Shown one piece after another: positions 35,841 through 49,109 of a stretch of DNA of 64,000 bases. Both the position numbers and the translations under genes were made by a program. The notes beneath the pieces are model-generated. The model did no database searches, was not told the origin of the DNA, and was given only the letters and a program-made list of their open reading frames with translations. The DNA comes from Neocallimastix lanati (nom. inval.) (Eukaryota; Neocallimastigomycota; Neocallimastigomycetes; Neocallimastigales; Neocallimastigaceae), in the NCBI GenBank assembly GCA_016946835.1, contig JACVTC010000196.1:161546-225545 (forward strand), in the 5' to 3' direction. How positions within the stretch are numbered: position 1 is the first letter of the stretch; every line of letters begins with the position of its first letter.

Positions 35841-37930
35841 AATTAATATTTTATTTATTTTAATTGCTATATAATTATTTAGAGTCTATTTAAAATAATT
35901 AAATTATTTTCGTTAATTAAAAGATCTTATTAAAGTCCAATATCTCGTCTTCTAATGATCCTATTAAGTTGTATTTAACATAAGTTATAGTTCACTGTAA
36001 TAGCTTTCTAATAAATATATTTATAGCGGGAATATCAGTGTAATATTTCTATTATTTGTCGAATTATTGTTATTTTTCTTCCAAATATTTTGTTAATTTC
36101 TTAAGGGTTAAATTAAAATAAGTTATCTTAATAAATGAGTCCAAACCCTTTTGTTTCTAATTATTTAATATTCTTAATATTTATTTTTTATAATTAAAAT
36201 CGAATTTGTCAATAGCAAAATTAAATTTCAATTGATCTATTAGTAAATTTCAATTTTAAGTCCATTAATATTCTTAATATTAGTGAATTTATAATTTTTT
36301 TAATTTTTTATTAGATTTAGTAAATAATTTTAAGTTTTATAAAAAAATTATAATTATTGAATAAAAATATTAAATATAAATGATATGAAATTAAATTAAA
36401 ATAATATTAAAATATTCTAAAATAAAAAAAAAATTAATTAATATTTTACTTTTTTTGAAAATATATCTGATTTATAATATTTATTCATTTAATTCTATTA
36501 TATTTTTCTAATTAAATTAAATAGTATTATATATAAAAACAAAATTTAATTGATAATAAAACAAAAAAATTTCCAAATAACATTAAATATAAAATAATTA
36601 ATTATATAATTTGAACTATTAATAAAGAATTAAGTTAATAATATAGTAAAATTTATATTAATATATTTTTACATTAATTTGAGATACAAAAAAATTATAA
36701 TTAAATTATTTAATATTTTACTCCAAAGTATCATATTAATGTGATAATCATAATATCATATTATTTCTAAAATAATTTATATTTATTATTAAAATAATAT
36801 TATAATTATCATTAATAATAAAATTACATTGAAAATAGTATAAGCATTTCGATATAATAAATAAATTATTGGAATTAGAGAATCACTAATTAATTAATAT
36901 AATTATTCCATTATATAAAAAATTAAATTTCTTGAATTTTGGTCTTTTTCCTTTCATACTATAGAAATTATTATTTATTTTTAAATATCTAATTCCCCTT
37001 TTATTCGCTTTTACCTAATTGAAAGTTAAAAATATACTCTATAATAAATTTAAAAAAAATTTATAATTTATTTAAAATTTAATATTAATTTTTTATTTTT
37101 AGGTATTGATCTGTTAAAATTATTCAAAATAAAATTTAAAAAAATATTAGAGAATATTTTATTATAAAAGATTTTCTTTGTATCTAATTTATTGAAATTT
37201 TTTTAATATATTATATATAACATCTTTTTATTTTAAAAAAAAGAAAAAGCACTTTTATTTATTTGAATTATTATTATAGAGTATTTAACGAAATAAAAAA
37301 CTATATATATACATTTTTTTATGTATAAATAAAAATATGTATGTAATGTTTTCAAAATTTATGTTAATAAAAAAAATAAAATATTTATAATTATTGGAAT
37401 ATTTATAAAATATGCTATTATATAAATAAAATCATAAATTTATTTATATTATTTTGAATTTTATAAAATATATTTTATTTATGTGTTTTATTATAGTATC
37501 TATTATAATTTTAGTACCAATATTTAAATAAAAATAAGGTTTTAAATTAAATAATAAATTTAGTTAATAATTTTTATATATTTAATTATTTTATAATTTA
37601 AATAATATATAAATATTTAAATGTACATTATTTAATATAAAAGTTTTACTCTTAAAGTTTTTAATTAAATTTATAGTTTTTATTAAAATATTTTTTATTC
37701 ATTATATTTTTTATATAATTAAAAATTTATATAATAATAAATATATTATTAAAAAATTTTTAATTTTAATATAAATAAAAAGTAAAAATTTAAAATGAAC
37801 CAAAATTAATATGTTATAAAAAAATAATTCCCTTAGTCAAATTTTATATATTTATTTATATTTAAATATTTTAATTTTACATAATAAAATTATACAAAAA
37901 ATAAATTATAAAGAAATAACAAACTCTTTA
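35841..37930. other. AT-rich intergenic stretch
   Basis: No gene or repeat unit recognised in about 2.1 kb. The first 300 bases have slightly more G/C and may be further retroelement debris. Confidence 0.45.
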
Positions 37931-37960
37931 GTTGTGATAAATTTTTTAAAAATAAAAAAA

Positions 37961-39118
37961 ATGCAAAACGAAGATATTCTTACAGAAAAACAGAAATCAG
38001 TTTTAGAAATACTTGAAATGAATAACTTTAATAAATTAAAAGATTTTATTAATAGTATAGAAATTCCTATTTATTTTTTAAATAGTACTAATTTTGATTT
38101 ACTTACTACGGCTTTATTCCTAAATTGCTCTTTAAAAATTGTAAAATTAATTTATAATAATTGTAACTATAAAACATTAAATTATGAAGTTAAACATTTG
38201 TATCATTTATGCAATAAGAACAATATCAAAGATAAAAAAAATGTAAATGATATAAATAATTCAAAAGAATTAATAGATATTAATAATTGTATAAAATCAC
38301 CACTTTTAGTATCATTGGAGAATTCAGATTTTCAAGCCGTTGAATTTTTAATTAAAAATGGTGCCGATATTTTTTTTAAAATTAATGATAAATATATTAT
38401 AGAGATATTAAGAGAGGAAGAATTATTAACAACGAAAAAATTAAATTTTTTATTAAAAATTGGATTTTCTTTAAAAAAATTTGAAATTGAACGTCTCAGT
38501 AATTTTGAATTTAAATATATCAAAATGTGTTTAGAAAATTATGTTTTTGATACAAACTTTATAAAAAGTCTTCTTATTTTATACAAGAATGGAGAAGGTA
38601 TTCCGAAAAGAAAATTTAATCATATAATTAATGCAGAAAAAAATAAAATACACATTCCAAGAAATTTTTATTTAGAATATTTAGACAAAAAAGATTATAG
38701 AAAAGTGGAATACCTTTATAAATATTATGATACAGCAAATTCCAATTCATTTGAAGATTTTATTCTTTTTTATTTAAATTATTTTGATAGACATTTTAAT
38801 AAAAAACCTTTTTACGATTTTTTCAATTTTATAATAAACAATGATACAATATTACCCTTTAGTAAAGAATATGCTATTGAAGAAATTGAAATAATTATTC
38901 AAAATAAAAAATTAAAGATGGTTCAATTAATTAAAAATAATGATACTTTAAAATTAAAAGCATTTTTAAGAAAGAATAATTATATTCTTAATAAATTATA
39001 CTCAAACAAAAATGAAATTTTGAATTTAATAAATGATTATAACGCTTCATCATCAGTAGTTTATCTTCTTCAAAAATTTTTATTAAATCAAAATTATGAT
39101 GAGGACACCATTGATTAA
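37961..39118 (+). CDS. Ankyrin-like repeat-fold protein, divergent paralogue
   Basis: An intact single-exon gene of 385 residues from the first ATG (MQNEDILTEKQKSVLEILEM). The open frame extends upstream to 37934 but without ATG. An ankyrin-type helix pair lies near residues 106-131 (SPLLVSLENSDFQAVEFL, then KNGADIFF). The C-terminal region has the same layout as its two relatives: YLEYLDKKDYRKVEYLYKYY followed by FILFYLNYFDRHFNKKPFY corresponds to WYISLFKERKFKKILHLF and FDNQFKYLNKK. It has a 40-residue Asn/Lys-rich insert around 85-105 and an extra C-terminal helical segment. No signal peptide or membrane span is seen. Likely an intracellular protein-binding scaffold; partner unknown. Confidence 0.85.
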   Translation: MQNEDILTEKQKSVLEILEMNNFNKLKDFINSIEIPIYFLNSTNFDLLTTALFLNCSLKIVKLIYNNCNYKTLNYEVKHLYHLCNKNNIKDKKNVNDINNSKELIDINNCIKSPLLVSLENSDFQAVEFLIKNGADIFFKINDKYIIEILREEELLTTKKLNFLLKIGFSLKKFEIERLSNFEFKYIKMCLENYVFDTNFIKSLLILYKNGEGIPKRKFNHIINAEKNKIHIPRNFYLEYLDKKDYRKVEYLYKYYDTANSNSFEDFILFYLNYFDRHFNKKPFYDFFNFIINNDTILPFSKEYAIEEIEIIIQNKKLKMVQLIKNNDTLKLKAFLRKNNYILNKLYSNKNEILNLINDYNASSSVVYLLQKFLLNQNYDEDTID

Positions 39119-39119
39119 T

Positions 39120-39925
39120 AATTCTAAAATATTCTTATAAATTATTAATAAATTGTAATAAGAAATATACGTTAAAATTATAAAAAATTATAAAAATAAT
39201 AAATTTAATCTAATTAATAAATTACTTATATTATTAATTTTTTAATTTTAATTACTTATATTTTTATAATTATATATTTTAATAACAATATTTGTAATTT
39301 TTCGATAATATAAATAAAATAAAAAAATCAAATAACTTTTATATTATAAAAATAATAATTAAATGTAATTATTAATATATGTTTTTCTTTAATAATTTTT
39401 AATAATAATAATAAAAATATAAAAATTGAATAAAAAATAAATTTATATATTATTGTTTAACATAATATTAAGAGAAATTTATTAAACTAATAAATTTTTT
39501 TAAATATATTTATAAAATTATTTTAATTAGCTTTCTTCAAATTATTTAAATTTTATTTTATGTTAAAAAATAACCATAAAAAAAGAAATTATCATTAAAT
39601 TTTTTTATTTAATTCTTTTTTAATATTAAAAATATTTTCTATATACTTCATTTATATATTTATAAAAAAAATTTATATATATTTAAATTTAATTATACAT
39701 ATTATAAAGAAATAAATTCATATTTACATTTATTTTCATAAAAAATAATATAAGAAATATAAGATATTAAATACGAATAAATAAGAAATTCAAAATAATA
39801 TTAAAAAAAAACACAAAAATAAAAAAAAAATATAAAATTAAAATTAAAAATTTATATAATTTTTTTTATTTTTAGATTTTTATTTCTTTTTAATTATTTT
39901 ATAAATTTATTTTTTTAAATTAATA
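39120..39925. other. AT-rich intergenic stretch
   Basis: 3' flank of the ankyrin-like gene. Nothing recognised. Confidence 0.5.
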
Positions 39926-39930
39926 TAAAA

Positions 39931-42455
39931 TTTTGCTATAATTCTTTAAAAATTTCACCATTTCTTATTTCATCAGTTTTTTATTTAAATAAAATAATAT
40001 TAATAATTATTATAATATTATTCTTTGAAAATTTTACATATAAAAAAAAGCTTACGTTATTTCCATTAAAATATATTTTATTCCTTATTTATTTATTTAT
40101 TGGAATAATAATAAAAAGAAATTGAACAATTTAATAAGATAATAACTTGAGTAAATAAAAATTATATAAAATAAAGATTAAATTTTCATTCTATATTAAT
40201 TTTTTTAATTTATTTTAAAATTTTGTTGTAATTCTTTAAAAATTTCATCGTTCCTTTTTCCATCATTTTTTATTTACATAAAATAACATAAATAATTATT
40301 ATAATATTAATCTATGAGTAATTTACATATAAAAAAAGCTCACGTTATTTCCATTAAAATATATTTTATACTTTATTTATTTATTTATTGAATAATAATA
40401 AAAAGAGATTGAACTATCTAATAAAACGATAAGTTCAATAAATAAAAATTATATAAAATAATTCAAGATTAAATGTTCATTCTAAATTTATTTTTTTAAT
40501 TTAATTTTAAATTTTGTTGTAATTCATTAAAAATTTCACCGTTTCTTTTTACATCATTTTTTTATATACATAAAATAGCATAAATAATTATTATAATATT
40601 AATCTATGACTAATTTACATATAAAAAAAGCTCACGTTATTTCCATTAAAATATATTTTATACTTTATTTATTTATTTATTGAATAGTAATAAAAAGAGA
40701 TTGAACTATCTAATAAAACGATAAGTTCAATAAATAAAAATTATATAAAATAATTCAAGATTAAATGTTCATTCTAAATTTATTTTTTTAATTTAATTTA
40801 AAATTTTGTTGTAATTCTTTAAAAATTTCATCGTTTCTTTTTCCATCATTTTTTTATATACATAAAATAACATAAATAATTATTATAATATTAATCTATG
40901 ACTAATTTACATATAAAAAAAGCTCACGTTATTTCCATTAAAATATATTTTATACTTTATTTATTTATTTATTGAATAATAATAAAAAGAGATTGACCCA
41001 TTTAATAAAGCAATAAGTTCAATAAATAAAAATTATATAAAATAATTCAAGATTAAATGTTCATTCTAAATTTATTTTTTTAATTTAATTTTAAATTTTG
41101 TTGTAATTCATTAAAAATTTCACCGTTTCTTTTTCCATCATTTTTTTATATACATAAAATAGCATAAATAATTATTATAATATTAATCTATGAGTAATTT
41201 ACATATAAAAAAAGCTCACGTTATTTCCATTAAAATATATTTTATACTTTATTTATTTATTTATTGAATAATAATAAAAAGAGATTGACCCATTTAATAA
41301 AGCAATAAGTTCAGTAAATAAAAATTATATAAAATAATTCAAGATTAAATGTTCATTCTAAATTTATTTTTTTAATTTAATTTAAAATTTTGTTGTAATT
41401 CTTTAAAAATTTCACCGTTTCTTTTTACATCATTTTTTTATATACATAAAATAGCATAAATAATTATTATAATATTAATCTATGAGTAATTTACATATAA
41501 AAAAAGCTCACGTTATTTCCATTAAAATATATTTTATACTTTATTTATTTATTTATTGAATAATAATAAAAAGAGATTGACCCATTTAATAAAGCAATAA
41601 GTTCAGTAAATAAAAATTATATAAAATAATTCAAGATTAAATGTTCATTCTAAATTTATTTTTTTAATTTAATTTAAAATTTTGTTGTAATTCTTTAAAA
41701 ATTTCACCGTTTCTTTTTCCATCATTTTTTTATATACATAAAATAGCATAAATAATTATTATAATATTAATCTATGAGTAATTTACATATAAAAAAAGCT
41801 CACGTTATTTCCATTAAAATATATTTTATATTTTATTTATTTATTTATTGAATAATAATAAAAAGAGATTGACCCATTTAATAAAGCAATAAGTTCAGTA
41901 AATAAAAATTATATAAAATAATTCAAGATTAAATGTTCATTCTAAATTTATTTTTTTAATTTAATTTAAAATTTTGTTGTAATTCTTTAAAAATTTCACC
42001 GTTTCTTTTTCCATCATTTTCTTATATACATAAAATAGCATAAATAATTATTATAATATTAATCTATGACTAATTTACATATAAAAAAAGCTCACGTTAT
42101 TTCCATTAAAATATATTTTATACTTTATTTATTTATTTATTGAATAATAATAAAAAGAGATTGACCCATTTAATAAAGCAATAAGTTCAGTAAATAAAAA
42201 TTATATAAAATAATTCAAGATTAAATGTTCATTCTAAATTTATTTTTTTAATTTAATTTAAAATTTTGTTGTAATTCTTTAAAAATTTTATCGTTCCTTT
42301 TTGCATCATTTTTTTATTTACATAAAATAACATAAATAAATATTATAATCTATGAAAAATTTACATATAAAAAAAAACTCAGGTTATTTCTAAAAAAAAT
42401 TATTTTATACTGTACTTATTTATTGGAATAATAGTAAAAGGTATTCAATAATCCA
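39931..42455 (+). repeat. Tandem satellite B, nine units of about 292 bp
   Basis: The marker TTTTGTTGTAATTC (or a variant) starts at 39931, 40221, 40513, 40804, 41096, 41388, 41680, 41972 and 42264, so the period is 290-292 bp. Inner units are nearly identical; the first and last are diverged, as expected when exchange homogenises the middle. Each unit carries TCACCGTTTC, CATCATTTTTTT, TAATTTACATATAAAAAAAG, CTCACGTTATTTCC and AAAGAGATTGACCCATTTAA. No coding frame is preserved. Confidence 0.95.
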
Positions 42456-43766
42456 CGTTTTTCCTTTAAAATTTTACTGAAAATGCAGGATTATTAGTAC
42501 TAAAGTTACGTTTATGGATGTATTTATTTTGCAAAATATATTGGTAAAAATATTCATTCAATGTTTTCCTTTAATTAATAACCATAGAATTAAAAAATAA
42601 AAAGAATATTTATCAATATTAAAAAAAAAATACTCAAAACATGTTGCATTTCGAACGTGGCTTTAAATTAAATCTATAGTACCTTTTAATCAATTTTATA
42701 AAAGTGGCTTAAATTATATTAAATAAATTTTGATTATTTTGTTTAATTTTAATCATATTTTATTTTATTTATAATTAATAAAAATTTATTATTTAACTTT
42801 ATTTGTTTCTTTTATTTCAATTTTTGTTTGGTTTTTTTTAATCAATTTTTTAATTGTTATTAATAAAATATATTAAATATTTTAAATTTTATTATTTATT
42901 TATTTATTTATTTAAATTAATGTTTTTTTATTTTATTAAGTATTTATTTAATTAATTCATCTTTTTTTTTTTTTTTTTTTTTATTGTAAAATCATAAATA
43001 AACAGTTAATGAAAAAAAATTTTATAATGAAAATTTTAAAATAAACAAAAAGAAAAATAGCAAAATTATATTTATTTCTGCTTTTATTTAATTATTTATT
43101 TAATATTACTTTAAAAAATAAAAATAAAATGTAAACCCGTAAATTACTAATTAAATTTTAGTTTATAAGCCACATTCCAAAATAAGATGCATTCATCTTA
43201 GCAATATTCCAAGTGTGAGGTATTTCGAAAATTTTCTTTTTTGGAAATTTTTGTAAAAGTTAACAAATAACTAAATAAATTATTAATAAAATAAATAAAT
43301 AATATTTGTAAATTAAATAAATGAACAAATAAATAAATATAAATAAATAAAACTATAATAAATAGATAAAATTATAAGTAAATTTTAAGATATATATATT
43401 ATAAGTTATACAAATACGTAATAACAAATATAAATTAAAGTTTAAAAATTAAAAATAAATATAACATAATTAATAATAATTATATTTATATATAAAAAAA
43501 TACAATAAAAAAATAATTTAAAAATATAAAGGATAATAATTTATGATTTAATTATTAAAATTAAAAAATAATACTTAAATAATTAATTGATTATTTTTTT
43601 TACTTTTTAAATTCTTGAGTAATATTATAAGAAATCTTAAATTTAAATAAAAAATATTTTAGTATATAAAAATATTTATAAAAGAAATATTTGTAATGAC
43701 TTTCATAAATATAAAAAGTTATTAAATTATTTTAAAACACGATAAAATAAAATTATTATATAATTA

Positions 43767-43799
<33 letters not shown>

Positions 43800-45945
43800 A
43801 AATTGTTTTTGATAAAACTTTATTGTATTGAATATTTAAGATGTTTTTTTATTAATAAATTATTAAAATTTATTATTAAATTTTAGGGTTATTTAGTTAT
43901 TGTTCTTATCATTTATTACTGAATCAATATTCAGTAAATGATAAGAACAATAATTAAAAAATTATTTGTATTTTATCTAATAAATGAAAAAATTTAAAAA
44001 AAATAAAACTATCTATTTAATTAATATTAATATTTTTTTATTTTCTTAAATATTATTATTTATTTTTTTATTTTCTTAAATATTATTATTTATTTTTTTA
44101 TTTTATTATATATTTATTTTATTATTTACTTTTGTTATTATTTATTTATTTAAATTTAATGAAATGCTCCTTTTCGAAATGAAATTTTTCGAATTGCCCT
44201 TCCCTCAATGTTCCAGAACTAAATTCTAATCTCTAATACTCTTTATAACAAAAAAAAAATTAGCTTTACTAGTGAAATAAAATTATCGATGATGCAATAA
44301 TAAAGCAATAATAGTAACTAATTATTTAGTATTATCCGTTAACTATAAAAGATTATAGGCTATCTAATTATTTTTCAAACTAATATATATATAAATTATA
44401 TAGTTTAATAAAAAAAAATATATTTATTATAGGACTTTTTCAGTGATTATTAAATAATAAGAGTATAAATCATATAAATATTGAATTTATAAAATTAAAT
44501 AAATTTTAATCAAAAATACTTTTATATTCTTAAATTCCAAAACAATATTCAACCTTATTTAATAATAAATATTCTACATTTATAAAATATATTTTTATTA
44601 ACATATGATTTAAATATTTTTATATTACATAATGTCATGTATTAATATTTATTTTTTTATTTAAACTTTTCAATAATAATTCATTATATATATTTTATAA
44701 TAATAAAACTATTAATTTGTTTTATTTCATTACATTTTTTGATATATTAATGAATTTTAACTTTTGCCAAAGAAATGAACATTAATTTAAATAGAAAAAA
44801 ATTTTATGAAATTAATATTTAAAATATCAAATAGAAACATAAACTATAATGTTTAAAATTTTTAAGTATTCTAAAATTTCATATACTATACTCATTAAAT
44901 TAAAATATAAAAATTTAAATATTAGCTTCAAAAAAAAAGTTATTTAAATAATTTAAAATAAGAAATATTCTTATTTTATAATGTAATCTATTTAAAAATG
45001 AAATTTTTGTAAAAATAATAAATCACAATTTAATTATTGTACTAAAATGAAATAAATATATAAATTATTAATATTTTAAATAATTTAATATGCAGTAAAA
45101 CAATAAAAAATATTATAAATAATAAAATTTTAATATTTTTTTTAATACCCATTATTAATAAAAAAAATCTTTTTTATCATATTTATAAATATATTTATAT
45201 TTATTATAAAAATTACATAATTATTAATTTTTTAAAGATTAAAAAATTTAAATGAAATTATATATTATTTATGATAAAATTTTAATAATAAATTATTAAA
45301 TGATAATTTCGTTGTTAAAAAAAGGAAATATTAAAAATCTTAATAAATATATAAGAATTAAGAAATTTATTCTTTAAACCAATGATATTAAAATAGAATA
45401 TTAAATTTGAAATTTAAAATAATATTATTTTATTTGTGTTTATAAATATTAATATAATGAGTATAATAAAATAATTTTAAAATATTTTTCGGTATAATAT
45501 TTAAATTAAATATAAACCCTAAGAATGTAGGTAATAAAATATTAATACAAAATATTAATATATATTTTTAATGGTATAATAATTAAGAAATAAATAAATT
45601 TTTTTATGTAGTAAAATAAAAAATTTTTTTTAATTAAATTAAATTTATTATTTAAATAGTACAGTAAACATTGAATTATTTAATAAAAAAACTTTTCTTT
45701 TTACAAATATATATTTGATATTTTAATTTACATTGTCTATTACATTTATAAAAATAAGCTACTAAAATTTAAAACTTTTATTTTGATATTATATTTTTTA
45801 TTTTCTTTTTTTTTTTTTTCAATTATTTTTTAATACATAAATATATAATAAAATATTATAATTAATAATTTTATTAAATAATCAAATTTAAAATTAAATA
45901 GAAACTAAGATATATAATTTTTAAAAATTACTTTAAAATAGTTTA
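42456..45945. other. AT-rich intergenic stretch with small repeats
   Basis: No gene recognised in 3.5 kb. It holds a T-run at about 42962-42982, a 29-base A-run at 43769-43797, a long inverted repeat at 43898-43953, a 30-bp direct repeat at 44041-44100, and two inverted copies of a TGTGGCTT-type motif at 42638 and 43155-43190. Confidence 0.5.
43898..43953. repeat. Inverted repeat, 25-nt arms
   Basis: TTATTGTTCTTATCATTTA(TTA)CTGAAT pairs with ATTCAGTAAATGATAAGAA-CAATAA around a four-base loop. The only flaw is a three-base bulge in the left arm. It could be a terminator, a DNA-element footprint or a cruciform. Confidence 0.75.
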
Positions 45946-45948
45946 AAA

Positions 45949-47067
45949 ATGAATATTAATATTAATAATAATATTTTTAATAATACAGTTTATATTAAAA
46001 AAAATAATACTTATGGTGGAAATGATTATTTAAATTATTCTGATAATAATTATTTTAATTATTTTTTATTATCAAACAAAAATCCAACACCAAAAAATTC
46101 TTTGATGTATAATTACAATTCTAATAGTTCATATCCATTTTCAAAAATGAATTTTGTTTATAAGCTCTATCATATGTTATCCTGTGTAAATTTTTCAAAT
46201 TATATAAAATGGGATATTTCAGGCATTTCATTTACTATTCATGATGTAGCGGGATTTACAAATAATGTTTTAGGACTATACTTCAGACATAATAATTTTT
46301 TAAGTTTTATACGGTCTTTAAATTTATATGGTTTTCAAAAAGTAATTAATTTTTCAAATAATGTTAAGAAAAAAAATCAAAATATACATCTAACTAAATT
46401 CAAAAATAAAAGTGGAAATTGGAAATTCTTTCATCCCAAATTCATTAAAGGAAAACCTTATCTTCTTAAAGAAATAGTAAGAAAGAATTCTAAAATTAAA
46501 AATAATAAATGTACAGAATGTAATAATATTATTAATTATACTAATAATTATAATATTGATAAAAAATATTTTAATTATTGTAATAATAATAATAATTTAT
46601 ATTATAATTATGAAAATATGATAAATAATATTTTTAATAATGACAATAACCAAAATAATAATTTTTATATGGTTAATAGTGAAAATATTATAAATATCAA
46701 TGAAAATAATTCATTTTATAATATTGAAGAAAACAATAATTATTCAAAAATAAATAATAATATATTTTATCATATTAAAAGTAACAATTTTAATATTCCA
46801 TACACTTTTGAAATAACTAATGAAAATAGTTCAATATTAAATAATGTAAATGAATTAAATAATACACCAGTTAATAATAACCTAGTTAATAGTTATATTA
46901 AACAAGAAAACGAAAACTTTATTAATAAATCCACAAATATTTCAGTTAGTAATCAAAGTTATAATAATATTCAAAGTAATTTAGTATTATTATCTCAAAA
47001 ATTTAAAATTGATAATAATAATTATTTAAATCAAAATATACCTATAAATTATTTGAATATATATTAA
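45949..47067 (+). CDS. HSF-type DNA-binding domain protein, Asn-rich
   Basis: 372 residues in one exon. Residues about 69-180 form an HSF-type winged helix: FVYKLYHMLS, then IKWDISGISFTIHDVAGF, VLGLYFRHNNFLSFIRSLNL, YGFQKV, then WKFFHPKFIKGKPYLLKEIV and RK. The recognition helix, normally FVRQLNMYGF, reads FIRSLNLYGF, so the Gln after the DNA-contacting Arg is Ser. The wing contains an Asn/Lys-rich insert (residues 134-155). The remaining 190 residues are Asn-rich low complexity without a clear hydrophobic heptad trimerisation region. HSF domains bind nGAAn repeats in nuclear DNA; this variant may be an HSF-like regulator rather than the canonical heat-shock factor. No recognisable neighbours in its flanks. 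Confidence 0.88.
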   Translation: MNININNNIFNNTVYIKKNNTYGGNDYLNYSDNNYFNYFLLSNKNPTPKNSLMYNYNSNSSYPFSKMNFVYKLYHMLSCVNFSNYIKWDISGISFTIHDVAGFTNNVLGLYFRHNNFLSFIRSLNLYGFQKVINFSNNVKKKNQNIHLTKFKNKSGNWKFFHPKFIKGKPYLLKEIVRKNSKIKNNKCTECNNIINYTNNYNIDKKYFNYCNNNNNLYYNYENMINNIFNNDNNQNNNFYMVNSENIININENNSFYNIEENNNYSKINNNIFYHIKSNNFNIPYTFEITNENSSILNNVNELNNTPVNNNLVNSYIKQENENFINKSTNISVSNQSYNNIQSNLVLLSQKFKIDNNNYLNQNIPINYLNIY

Positions 47068-47069
47068 TA

Positions 47070-49064
47070 TTCAATTAATTATGAAAATATAGTTCTTATT
47101 AATAAAAAAATATTTCTTTTATATAAATTTTAATAGTATTAATTTATTATTTATAAGAATTCTATATAAAATTATTGAATGTTGTTATATTAAAAATAAA
47201 TAAAAGTTATAAATAAAAATTTATAAATGTAACTCAAATTTAACTTTAAAAAATATTAAATAATTAGTTTTTCTAAGTATTTTATTTTATATTAATTAAT
47301 AAATATATTTTAAGTATTTAATATAATATCTTATTTTTTATCTATTACTACTTTTTATTTAGTATCTATATAATTTTTTAAATATGTAAAAAATAAATAT
47401 TTATTGTTAATTTTAATATATTTACAACAATTTTATTTTTATTTTATTTATATATTAAATATTTTTGAAATTATAAATTATTAGTTGTATTATATCATAT
47501 TTGATACTTTTAGGAAAGTTCATACGAGTACTACTAAAATTATTTATAATAAAGCATTTAATTTAGATGTTAACTTTTTAAATGATTTATATTTATTTTA
47601 ATATTAAAGGATAATTGCAATATTAATATTTTTAAATAAACAAACTTTTATTTTTATATTTTTTAAGATTTTTTACATAAAGATTTAATTTAATATACTA
47701 TTTAAGTAGTTTATGTAATTATAAAAACAATAACAATCTTTTTAATTTTATATAAGTACAAATGATTGTAAATGATCAGTAATTATAATTAATTTAATAC
47801 TTTTAAATATAGTAATATTATAAAAATTAACTATTAAATACCATAAACAATAATAGTTTTAATAATATTATATATTCATATTTTCGTTGAAGGGTTTTAT
47901 AAATTTAAAAATATTAAAATCTTTATTAAAAATAAATATAAAGTCTTATTTTATTTTATTTTTTAAAGAATCAATAGGAGAAATTATAAATGCTTTATTT
48001 GAAAATTGGATTATATAAATAATTATAAATTGTTTAAATATTTAAATAATCATTCATATAGAGATAAATTTATTATTTATTTATTACTTAGAGATTTTAA
48101 ATATTTTATATAAATATATCTTTTTAATATATATTTTTATAATTCAAACCTTTTTTATTATAAGATCTGATATAATCCACTTTATTATAAATTTTCCTTT
48201 AATATATTAATATTGTATCATTATTTTTTAAAAAATAATTTTTTCATTTAATTCTTAAATTAAATTTTAAATATTACTGATTTTAATATTTTATGATCAT
48301 TATATGTATATAATTTAAAATTTTATTAATATCAATAAACCCTAAAATGTTACACAACATAATTAATTTATTATAAACATTTTAAATTTGTTATATATTA
48401 TTAATGTATTTGATATTCAAAAATAAAAAAATTAATTATAAAATAATATTTATATTAATTTTTATATTACCAATTAAATAATTTTAAAACGGATGTTAAT
48501 ATAATTTAGTAAATAACATAAAGTGGATAAAAATAAAATAAAATAAATGAAATGATCCAAAAAATTATAAACTAATAAATTTTAATTAAATAATAATATA
48601 TAAATCTATTTATTAAATATATATATTTAAAAACTGATTTAATATTTCAATATATATAATTAATATATTAAGAATTAAATTATATAAATTTTTATTATAT
48701 TTTCATATTATGAGTTATTTTTTTTATTTTTTTTTTAATTATGCAAAATATTATTATTATATTTTTATTTAGATGATTATGTAATAAATAAAAAAGTTTA
48801 TGTTTATTAATATTTTTACTGAAGGTAATCTTAAATATAAAAATATTTAATAATATTATTTTAAATGTGTATTATTTTAATGTTAATATTTATTTTTTTA
48901 TTTTATTTCGTTTATTTATATTATTTTATTTTTAATATCAACTATTTTTTTTTTAATTTTATTTTTATTCTAATATAAAATTTTATTTTATTTTTTTTTT
49001 AAAAAAAAAAATATTATTATTGATATTCTTATTATTATTGTTATTGTTATTTTATTTTATTTTT

Positions 49065-49109
<45 letters not shown>

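Noticed and set aside
39931-42455. CRISPR-like array
   Set aside because: Units are 292 bp head-to-tail copies without distinct spacers, in a eukaryotic context: a satellite.
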